Part shown: positions 1 through 5,927 of the stretch, piece after piece | How the letters are laid out: every line of letters begins with the position of its first letter | Numbering within the stretch: position 1 is the stretch's first letter | Assembly: GCA_013153415.1 (NCBI GenBank) | Contig: JAADEO010000010.1 | Coordinates: 1-10,570, forward strand | Reading direction: 5' to 3' | DNA from: Deltaproteobacteria bacterium | GTDB taxonomy: Bacteria; Desulfobacterota; Anaeroferrophillalia; Anaeroferrophillales; Tharpellaceae | Length of the DNA stretch: 10,570 bases | The notes under the pieces: generated by a model | What the model was told of the DNA's origin: nothing | Database searches by the model: none | Seen by the model: the letters and a program-made list of their open reading frames with translations, nothing else | Position numbers and translations under genes: made by a program

Positions 1-483
1 AACCTGGTCTACCTCGAAACTCTGGTCGAACCCCTGAACCGGCTCTATGAAAAACGGCGTGATTTTACCCTGAAGGTGGTTTGCGACGCCTTCCCGCAGG
101 GGTTCGAATGCCCGGTGGAAAAGGTCGCCTGGAGCCCGGAAAATGAGGTCAAGGAGCTGCAAAGTTTCGATATCGGCCTGATGCCGCTCGCGGATGATCC
201 CTGGACTAAAGGCAAATGTGCTTTCAAGCTTTTGCAGTACATGGCCTGCGGCCGGTCTGCGGTGGCCAGCGAGAGCGAGGTGACCCGGGAGATCATTAGT
301 GATGGGGAGAACGGTTTCCTGGCTTCCGACCCGGCGGCGATGGTGGCAGTAATCGAAAGGCTGCTGGATGAACCGGAAAAGCTGGCAGCCATCGGCAATG
401 CGGCCCGCAACTCGTTGATCGGTCGTTACGACCAGGCCACCGTCGCTTCCCTCTACGCCGGTCTGTTCAAGGAGCTGGCATGA
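1..483 (+). CDS. Glycosyltransferase family 4, C-terminal part (5' end outside window)
   Basis: The reading frame is open from the first base and ends at TGA 481-483, so about 160 C-terminal residues are visible and the N-terminal Rossmann domain is missing. What remains looks like the nucleotide-sugar-binding domain of a GT-B fold, family GT4 enzyme. A beta strand (LKVVCD) is followed by a DIGLMPL segment, then GKCAFKLLQYMACG and a NGFLA turn, and the C-terminal helix carries LDEPEKLAAIGNAAR. In this subfamily the sugar-phosphate-contacting stretch is often K-x-x-FKL-x-x-YMA-x-G, as seen here, instead of the classic E-x7-E. Such enzymes transfer a sugar from an NDP or UDP donor at the cytoplasmic face of the inner membrane. 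The downstream methyltransferase, GT4 and WaaG genes suggest LPS core or a related surface glycan. Donor and acceptor cannot be read from this fragment. The stop overlaps the next start (ATGA, 480-483), which points to translational coupling. Confidence 0.88.
   Translation, partial: NLVYLETLVEPLNRLYEKRRDFTLKVVCDAFPQGFECPVEKVAWSPENEVKELQSFDIGLMPLADDPWTKGKCAFKLLQYMACGRSAVASESEVTREIISDGENGFLASDPAAMVAVIERLLDEPEKLAAIGNAARNSLIGRYDQATVASLYAGLFKELA
469..474 (+). promoter_or_regulatory. Ribosome binding site AAGGAG for the methyltransferase at 480
   Basis: A perfect AAGGAG lies five bases before ATG 480, inside the last codons of the glycosyltransferase. It supports the 480 start and the ATGA coupling of the two genes. 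Confidence 0.7.
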
Positions 484-1148
484 CTCTGGAATTGAAAATC
501 AAAATCGATCTCGAAGCGGTCCTGGCCGGTCCCGGCCCGGTGGAGGTCGAACTGGGCTGCGGGGCGCGACGGGAATCGTTTGCCGAATGCGGCCGCATCG
601 GTATAGACCGGGTCGAGCTGGACAACGTCGATATCGTCGCCGATCTCGAACAGGGACTCTCCTTTCTTCCCGACAGAAGCGTCGATGTCATCCACGCCCG
701 CAGCCTTTTCGAGCATATCGAAAATTTCGAACTGCTGCTGGGCGAGATTCTGCGGGTGCTCAAGGATGACGGCCGGGCCCGGATCCTGGTGCCCCATTTC
801 TCCAACCCCTACCACTATTCCGATCCCACGCACGTCCGTTTCTTCGGTCTCTACAGTTTCTACTACTTCTGTCGGCCGGAATGCCAGCCGGCCCGCAAGG
901 TTCCGGTTTTCTACACCGCCGCCCGGCTGCGGATACACTCTCTCAAACTGGTTTTCAAAAGCCCGTTCACAGTTCGCCGCCGGATCAAGAAACTGTGGCA
1001 GAAGCTTTTCAACCTGAGTCCGGCAATGCAGGAATTCTACGAGGAGAATCTCTGCTGGATCCTGCCCTGCTATGGCATCCGCCTCGAGTTCGGTCCCGAC
1101 CGTGATCCGCAAAAGGCCGGGGAGCGCGACGGAGCGTCTCGCTCATGA
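480..1148 (+). CDS. Class I SAM-dependent methyltransferase, LPS/surface-glycan cluster type
   Basis: This is a 222-residue protein of the Methyltransf_11-like class. Motif I is ELGCGAR (residues 24-30). An acidic residue ends strand 2 in GIDRVELDNVDIVADLEQG, and residues 69-79 (DVIHARSLFEH) form the post-motif strand and helix. LRVLKDDGRARILVPHFSNP (91-110) is the motif III region. The segment YHYSDPTHVRFFGLYSF (111-127) is a signature I associate with methyltransferases in LPS and exopolysaccharide clusters. The basic C-terminal half (VRRRIKKLWQK) may lie near the membrane surface, which is inference. It would methylate a small molecule or sugar using SAM. The substrate is unknown; it lies between two glycosyltransferases, so a glycan or lipid-linked intermediate is the simplest guess. 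The start is fixed by AAGGAG and by the 4-bp overlap with the previous gene. The stop overlaps the next start by 4 bp (ATGA, 1145-1148). Confidence 0.88.
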   Translation: MTLELKIKIDLEAVLAGPGPVEVELGCGARRESFAECGRIGIDRVELDNVDIVADLEQGLSFLPDRSVDVIHARSLFEHIENFELLLGEILRVLKDDGRARILVPHFSNPYHYSDPTHVRFFGLYSFYYFCRPECQPARKVPVFYTAARLRIHSLKLVFKSPFTVRRRIKKLWQKLFNLSPAMQEFYEENLCWILPCYGIRLEFGPDRDPQKAGERDGASRS

Positions 1149-2287
1149 GCGTCCGGCCCACGGTTCTGCAGCTCCGCTACCGTGATGACCGCATGCGGAT
1201 CACCTGCAACCAGTATATCGAAGCCTTCACCCCTCGATTCCGGACCGTCGTCGTCTTCCTGACGGGTCAAGAGAATGCGGCGGGAGAGGTGAGCGGGGAT
1301 GAAGTCCGTTTCCTCGATTTGGAAAGCGGCGATCTCAAAGGGTTGCGCCTTAAGGCCCGTCGCCTGTTGGCGGAAGTGGTGGCGGAGGAAAAACCGGTGC
1401 TGGTGCTGGCCCACCGCTGGAAATCGGCCCCTCTGGCGGTCTCCGCCCTGAACCGGGCCGGTCTCGAAACTGTCCCGGTTTTTGCCGTGGTCCATGCTCT
1501 TGGCCAGATGAGAAGTTTCTCCCGGGCCCTGGTCGGCCGTTTCGTCTTAAAGAAGCGCTGCCGTTTCATCGGGGTTTCCGAGGCTGTCAAAAACGATATT
1601 CTGGATTCGGGTTTCGGCCTGCTTCCCGAAGAGGTCCTGGCTCTGCCCAACGCCATCGATATCGAGGCGACCACCGCGGCTTTCCTGCCTCGTCGACAAG
1701 CCCGCGAGGAACTCGGCCTGCCGCCGGAGGTGCCGGTGGCAGGTCATATCGGCCGGCTGGTCAGCGCCAAAGATCAAGCTGCCTTGATTGCCTCTTTCGC
1801 CCGCCTGCGGGAGAGAGTGCCGCAAGCCCGGCTGGTGCTGATCGGTGCGGGTCGTCTCGAAGAGAAACTGCGTTGCCAGGTCGAGGATCTTGGTCTTGAC
1901 CGGGCGGTGATCTTCAGCGGGGCCGTCGACCGGGCATTCCGCCTGCTTAAAGCTTTCGATCTTTTCGCCCTGACCTCGGTGACCGAGGGCTTCCCCCGGG
2001 TTCTGCTCGAGGCCATGGTCGCCCGGCTGCCGATCGTTGCCACCGATGCCGGCGGCATCCGCGAAGCCCTGGGCGGAGATTTCGAACTCTGCCGGCCCGG
2101 GGATGTCGAGGGCATCGCTACCGCCATCGAAAAGATTCTTGTTGCCGATGATGCTTGTCGCCGCGAACTTGGCGAAAAGAACTTTCAACGGGTCCGGGAA
2201 CATTTTTCGAGTACGATTTTCCGGGAGCGGTTGCTCGGATTTGCGGCCCGGGCCGGGGTCGCGATGCCCGAAGAGAGTGGGGAGTGA
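1145..2287 (+). CDS. Glycosyltransferase family 4 (probable LPS core)
   Basis: This is a complete 380-residue GT-B retaining glycosyltransferase. The N-terminal domain (about 1-170) opens with VLQLRYRDDRMRITC and includes LVLAHRWKSAPLA (86-98) and VVHALGQMRSF (115-125), ending with the interdomain NAIDIEA. The C-terminal domain begins around VAGHIGRLVSAKDQ (198-211) and holds VLIGAG (231-236), a VIFSGAVDR strand-loop, and EGFPRVLLE (281-289). The last is the E-x7-E motif that contacts the donor sugar nucleotide in family GT4. It should act on the cytoplasmic face of the inner membrane. The N-terminus recalls the GT4 enzymes next to waaG in Pseudomonas LPS core clusters (from memory, not searched), and waaG lies directly downstream. 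It overlaps the upstream methyltransferase by 4 bp. A GGAG ten bases before ATG 1145 is a distant, weak ribosome binding site, so translation probably depends on coupling. Sugar specificity cannot be assigned. Confidence 0.92.
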   Translation: MSVRPTVLQLRYRDDRMRITCNQYIEAFTPRFRTVVVFLTGQENAAGEVSGDEVRFLDLESGDLKGLRLKARRLLAEVVAEEKPVLVLAHRWKSAPLAVSALNRAGLETVPVFAVVHALGQMRSFSRALVGRFVLKKRCRFIGVSEAVKNDILDSGFGLLPEEVLALPNAIDIEATTAAFLPRRQAREELGLPPEVPVAGHIGRLVSAKDQAALIASFARLRERVPQARLVLIGAGRLEEKLRCQVEDLGLDRAVIFSGAVDRAFRLLKAFDLFALTSVTEGFPRVLLEAMVARLPIVATDAGGIREALGGDFELCRPGDVEGIATAIEKILVADDACRRELGEKNFQRVREHFSSTIFRERLLGFAARAGVAMPEESGE

Positions 2288-2289
2288 CG

Positions 2290-3423
2290 GTGAAACTCGC
2301 CTTTACGATGTTCAAATATTTTCCCTACGGCGGGCTCCAGCGCGATGCTCTGCGGATCGCCGAGCTCTGCCGTAAAGCCGGGGCCGAGGTCGAAATCTAT
2401 GCCGCCCGTCTCCAGGGCGAGCCGCCGGCCGGGGTCGATTTTACCCATCTTCCAGGCCGGGGAGTGACCCACCATCGCCAGTATATCGACTTTTCCCGTC
2501 GTTTCCAGGCTCTGGCCCGGGAAAAGGGATTTGCCGCCGTGGTCGGTTTCAACAAGATGCCGGGCCTCGATCTCTATTTCGCCGCCGACCCCTGTTTCCT
2601 CGCCTCCGCCCGGCAAAAGGGGCCGCTGGCCCGTCTGACCGGACGCTATCGAACCTTCGCGGCTTTCGAGAAGGCGGTCTTCGACCCGGCCGCCGAGACC
2701 GTCATTCTTTCGATCTCCGAGCTCCAGAAGAGACTTTTCATGGAACTCTATGGCACACCGGCGCAACGTTTCTGCGATCTGCCGCCGGGAGTTCCGGCCG
2801 ACCGCCTGCTGCCGCCCGACAGTGGGGAAATGGGCCGGGAACTGCGCCGTGAACTCGGGATCCGTGATGATGAACTGATGATTCTGATGGTCGGCAGCGG
2901 TTTCAAGCGCAAGGGGGTCGATCGGGCTTTGCAGGCGGTTAAAGCCTTGCCTGGGGAGATTTCGGCCCGGACGCGGCTGGTCGTGGTCGGCGATGACGAT
3001 CTTGCGGTTTACCGGAAGATGGCCCAGCGCCTGAAAGTCGCCGAGAGGGTCGTTTTTACCGGGGGGCGAACCGATGTCACCCGCTTTCTCGCCGCCGCCG
3101 ATCTTTTTTTCCATCCCGCCCGCCAGGAGAATACCGGCGGGGGCCTGATTGAAGCCCTGGCAGCGGGATTGCCGGTTCTGGTTACTGGAGTCTGCGGTTA
3201 CAGTGTGCATATCGAGCGGGCCGGGGCCGGAATCGTAACCCCGGAACCCTTCTCCCAGGAGGTTCTGAACGAGGCCCTCAGCCGGATGGCAGCCGAGCCG
3301 GAACAACGTCGCGACTGGCGGCGGAAGGCCCTCGACTATGTTTCCCGGAGCGATCTTTTCAGTCTTGCCGAAAAGGCTGCGGCGAAGATAATCGAAGTCG
3401 CGAAAGCGAAGCGACAGGGCTGA
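2290..3423 (+). CDS. waaG: Lipopolysaccharide core glucosyltransferase I (WaaG/RfaG family)
   Basis: Starting at GTG 2290 this encodes 377 residues, close to the 374 of E. coli WaaG. The match runs the full length. It begins KLAFTMFKYFPYGGLQRD (E. coli has LYKYFPFGGLQRD), then VVGFNKMPGLDLYFAAD (84-100), YRTFAAFEKAVF (120-131), LPPGVPADR (164-172), GSGFKRKGVDRA (202-213), ARQENTGGGLIEA with E280 and E288 as the E-x7-E pair, GLPVLVTGVCGY (293-304), and PFSQEVLNE (320-328). WaaG adds the first glucose of the outer core to heptose II of LPS, using UDP-glucose, at the inner face of the cytoplasmic membrane. The frame is open further upstream, but homology begins at 2290 and GGGGAG (2278-2283) sits six bases before it. 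GTG 2284, overlapping the previous stop, is the alternative start. The exact donor sugar outside enterobacteria may differ. Confidence 0.93.
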   Translation: MKLAFTMFKYFPYGGLQRDALRIAELCRKAGAEVEIYAARLQGEPPAGVDFTHLPGRGVTHHRQYIDFSRRFQALAREKGFAAVVGFNKMPGLDLYFAADPCFLASARQKGPLARLTGRYRTFAAFEKAVFDPAAETVILSISELQKRLFMELYGTPAQRFCDLPPGVPADRLLPPDSGEMGRELRRELGIRDDELMILMVGSGFKRKGVDRALQAVKALPGEISARTRLVVVGDDDLAVYRKMAQRLKVAERVVFTGGRTDVTRFLAAADLFFHPARQENTGGGLIEALAAGLPVLVTGVCGYSVHIERAGAGIVTPEPFSQEVLNEALSRMAAEPEQRRDWRRKALDYVSRSDLFSLAEKAAAKIIEVAKAKRQG

Positions 3424-3427
3424 GATC

Positions 3428-4147
3428 ATGGTTCCGCGGATCATCAAAGACAGCAACTGGCGCCGACTTGTGGCTTTGCGGCGGGCGGCCCTGGCCGAGA
3501 CCCGCTATTTCTTCGTCTACGGCAGCCTGCTCAAACGCTATCGCAATTTCAACCGTTTTCTCAAGCACAAGGTCAAGAGTGTCGAACCGGCCTACTGCCA
3601 GGGTTATCTCTACCATCTGCCGATCGGTTTTCCCGGGCTGGTCGAGGTCGAGGGCTGCCACGACCTGGTGGTCGGCGAGGTGATGACCTTCAAACGCCCG
3701 GAGAAGGTGATGCGGGCTCTCGACCGGCTCGAGGGGTTCCATCCCGACGACCCGGAAAGAAGCGTCTACCAGCGACGCAAGTTGCCGGTGATCGTCGAAA
3801 GAGTCAGGAATGGAAAAAAAGTGTTCGAGGAGGTTGAAGCCTGGGTCTATGTCTATCCCCAGGATCACCTTTCGCCCGAACATCAGAAGGAGTTTTTCAT
3901 CTCCTGCGGCAACTGGAAGATGTTCAGCGAGCGCCCGGTCGCCCGGCGCCGCAGAAGCCGGCTGCGGAAGGCTTTCCGCAAACTGCGCCGGCGGCCCCGG
4001 GTCGAGAGGGTGCATATCGAACCGGCTCTCTGCATGAACCGCCAGCGGCATACCGAATGGATGGAGACCACGGCCTGTTCCCGTTTCTGCAAACATCCGG
4101 AGCTCTGCCGCCAGCAGCGGCGCAAGATGGTGGAGAACCTGATCTGA
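3428..4147 (+). CDS. Gamma-glutamylcyclotransferase-fold (AIG2-like) protein with basic, Cys-containing C-terminal tail
   Basis: This 239-residue protein has a core (about 25-165) resembling the GGCT/AIG2-like fold. RYFFVYGSLL (26-35) carries the YGSL substrate-binding loop, and ALDRLEGFHPDD (97-108) carries E102 at the usual catalytic glutamate position. VYQRRKLPVIV and VEAWVYVYP supply later barrel strands. Family members cyclise gamma-glutamyl amino acids or peptides to 5-oxoproline, or cleave related amide bonds. The true substrate here is not known. The unusual part is the tail. Residues 171-192 are extremely basic (ARRRRSRLRKAFRKLRRRPR), followed by four cysteines (C202, C217, C221, C227) in the last 40 residues, which could bind zinc or an iron-sulfur cluster. 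It starts four bases after waaG and ends two bases before mnmA, so it is part of the run of co-directional genes. No strong ribosome binding site is visible. The fold call is good; the function is open. Confidence 0.8.
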   Translation: MVPRIIKDSNWRRLVALRRAALAETRYFFVYGSLLKRYRNFNRFLKHKVKSVEPAYCQGYLYHLPIGFPGLVEVEGCHDLVVGEVMTFKRPEKVMRALDRLEGFHPDDPERSVYQRRKLPVIVERVRNGKKVFEEVEAWVYVYPQDHLSPEHQKEFFISCGNWKMFSERPVARRRRSRLRKAFRKLRRRPRVERVHIEPALCMNRQRHTEWMETTACSRFCKHPELCRQQRRKMVENLI

Positions 4148-4149
4148 TC

Positions 4150-5217
4150 ATGGAACGGAAAAGAATTGTTCTCGGATTCAGCGGTGGGGTCGACAGCCTG
4201 ACCGCCGCCCGGCTTCTCAAGGAAGAGGGTTATGAAGTGATCCCCCTGTTTCTGGATATGGGGGGCCGCGGCCTGGAAGAACTCCGCACCCGGGCCCGGG
4301 CGGCGGCCGCCACACTGGATCTGGATCTGCGGGAAGAGGAGGTTGCCGCTCTTTTCCGCTCTGAAGTTGTCGACTATCTCAAGTCATCCTACCTCCGGGC
4401 CGAGACGCCCAGCCCCTGTCTGCGCTGCAATGCCGCGGTCAAATTCGCCGCTTTGGCGGCGGTGGCCGAGCGTCTCGGGGCGGCAGAGATTGCTACCGGC
4501 CACTATTTTCGCAGCCGGCCGGATGGTGATGGAGGCGTGAGAAGCTATCTGAAAGCGGTCGACAGTGCCAAGGACCAGAGCTATTTTCTTTCATTGGTGC
4601 CGGAAACGATCCTGCGTCGCGCCCGTTTCCCGCTGGGCGGGATGTACAAAAGCGAGGTTGTCGATCTGGCCGGTCAGGCCGGGTACGACCTGAACGGCTA
4701 CCGGGAGAGCCAGGAACTCTGTTTTCTCAACGGCGAGGACTATCGTGATTTTTTGCGCCGTGAAGGGTTGGGAGGCAGTGGCCCTGGTCCTATCGTCGAT
4801 CTCGAAGGTCGGGAACTCGGCCGCCACCGGGGGCTGGAGAACTATACCGTGGGCCAGCGCCGGGGTCTCGATATCGCTTGGAGCGAGCCCCTATATGTAC
4901 TGCGTCTCGATTATCCCGGCAACCGGCTGGTGGTCGGCAGCCGGCGGGAAACCGGTTGCAAAAAGTTCGCGGTAACCGATCTCAACTGGCTGATTCCGAT
5001 CCCGGAAGGAGCGACGGAGTTGGAACTCTCCTGCCAGATCCGCTACCGCCACCGCCCGGCCCCGGCCCGGTTACGGTTTTCCGCTGACCGGGAGAAGGTT
5101 CTGGTCGCATTCGCCGAGCCCCAGTTCGCCGTCGCTCCGGGTCAGGGGGCGGCTTTCTACCGTGGTGAACACCTTTTGGGCGGAGGCATCATTTCCCGAT
5201 TGCCTGGGGAGAGCTGA
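4150..5217 (+). CDS. mnmA: tRNA-specific 2-thiouridylase MnmA
   Basis: The 355-residue protein matches MnmA along its length. This cytoplasmic enzyme adenylates U34 of tRNA-Lys, -Glu and -Gln with ATP and then thiolates it to s2U34, using sulfur relayed from a cysteine desulfurase. The ATP-binding PP-loop is GFSGGVDSLTAA (9-20). The first catalytic cysteine is C93 in LRCNAAVKFAAL, and the second is C191 in SQELCFLNGEDYRDFL. Other family segments are ATGHYF (115-120), KDQSYFLS (141-148, tRNA contact), LGGMYKSEVV (162-171), YTVGQRRGLDIA (232-243) and the C-terminal beta barrel. An extra cysteine, C90, makes a CxxC with C93. ATG 4150 is chosen because homology begins just after it and it lies two bases after the previous stop; the frame is open upstream to 4057 but overlaps the previous gene. 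The stop overlaps the next start by one base. Confidence 0.95.
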   Translation: MERKRIVLGFSGGVDSLTAARLLKEEGYEVIPLFLDMGGRGLEELRTRARAAAATLDLDLREEEVAALFRSEVVDYLKSSYLRAETPSPCLRCNAAVKFAALAAVAERLGAAEIATGHYFRSRPDGDGGVRSYLKAVDSAKDQSYFLSLVPETILRRARFPLGGMYKSEVVDLAGQAGYDLNGYRESQELCFLNGEDYRDFLRREGLGGSGPGPIVDLEGRELGRHRGLENYTVGQRRGLDIAWSEPLYVLRLDYPGNRLVVGSRRETGCKKFAVTDLNWLIPIPEGATELELSCQIRYRHRPAPARLRFSADREKVLVAFAEPQFAVAPGQGAAFYRGEHLLGGGIISRLPGES

Positions 5218-5924
5218 TGTTTGGCCGTTTGTTGCCTGGCTCCGGGCGCTGGTCCGGAGGGATTGCTCCTGAGTACCGTTTCTGGAAACGCTGGTTTAAG
5301 ACCCGGGGCCTGCATTGGCCCGAGGAGTACCGGCAGCGTCTCGACCCCCAGACCTCGTTTTCCGACTACCTGCGCCGTTTTATTCCGGAAACGCAAGAGA
5401 TTGTCCGGATTCTCGATGTCGGGGCCGGGCCGCTGACCGATGTTGGCTACCACTGGGAAAATCGGAAGTTGTTGATCACCGCAGTCGATCCCCTGGCCGA
5501 ACTTTACCAGAAACTCTATCGCAAATTCCAGATCGATCCGCCGGTCAGAACCGTTCCTGGTCGGGCCGAGGAATTGAGCTTGATTTTCGGTGAGAATTGT
5601 TTCGATCTGGTTCAGGCCCGCAATGCCCTCGATCATGCCGAGAACCCTCTGCGGGGTCTTAAAGAGATGGTCAGGTGCGTTCGGCCGGGTGGCTGGGTGA
5701 TACTAAACCACAACCTCAACGAAGGTGCAGGCGAACATTACCGTGGTTTCCATCAGTGGGATTTCTTCCTTCGTCATGGCCGTTTCTTTATCCGGGGTCG
5801 AAGGGGTATCGAGTGGGATGTCGCGAATGAACTTGACGGAGTCGAAATCGAGACCAACCCGGAGCTTGAGGACTGGGTCCAGGTCCACATCCGCAAACTG
5901 CCGCTGGCTGGGGAACGGGAGTGA
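5217..5924 (+). CDS. Class I SAM-dependent methyltransferase, substrate unknown
   Basis: This 235-residue protein has a Rossmann-type SAM-binding domain. Motif I is RILDVGAGPLTDVG (64-77), with the acidic residue of strand 2 in ITAVDPLAE (87-95). GRAEELS (115-121) and FDLVQARNALDHAENP (129-144) form the middle of the fold, and VRPGGWVILNHNLNEGAGEHY (155-175) is the strand 5 region. The N-terminus EYRFWKRWFKTRGLHWPEEY (19-38), with RLDP after it, resembles a group of uncharacterised bacterial methyltransferases in which E-F-W-x-x-W and WPE/RLDP motifs recur (recalled, not searched). The histidine- and asparagine-rich strand 5 loop may shape the substrate pocket. The start codon shares one base with the mnmA stop. 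It lies between two tRNA-thiolation genes, so a tRNA or translation substrate is possible. A surface-glycan substrate is equally possible given the upstream cluster. I cannot choose between them. Confidence 0.83.
   Translation: MFGRLLPGSGRWSGGIAPEYRFWKRWFKTRGLHWPEEYRQRLDPQTSFSDYLRRFIPETQEIVRILDVGAGPLTDVGYHWENRKLLITAVDPLAELYQKLYRKFQIDPPVRTVPGRAEELSLIFGENCFDLVQARNALDHAENPLRGLKEMVRCVRPGGWVILNHNLNEGAGEHYRGFHQWDFFLRHGRFFIRGRRGIEWDVANELDGVEIETNPELEDWVQVHIRKLPLAGERE
5917..5921 (+). promoter_or_regulatory. Ribosome binding site GGGAG deciding the mtaB start
   Basis: GGGAG lies six bases before ATG 5928, inside the last codons of the preceding methyltransferase. This favours 5928 over TTG 5925. A second GGGAG at 5975-5979 is only two bases from the internal ATG 5982, too close for normal use. 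Confidence 0.55.
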
Positions 5925-5927
5925 TTG

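Noticed and set aside
2155..2289. Longer WaaG start upstream of 2290
   Set aside because: The extra residues overlap the end of the previous glycosyltransferase and match nothing in WaaG. The family N-terminus fits 2290.
2185..3456. Long antisense frame opposite waaG
   Set aside because: It is open only because of the codon bias of the G+C-rich waaG coding strand. It has no family-like motif and lies fully under a confident gene.
4057..4149. Longer MnmA start at 4057
   Set aside because: This stretch is the shadow of the GGCT-fold tail. MnmA homology begins just after ATG 4150.
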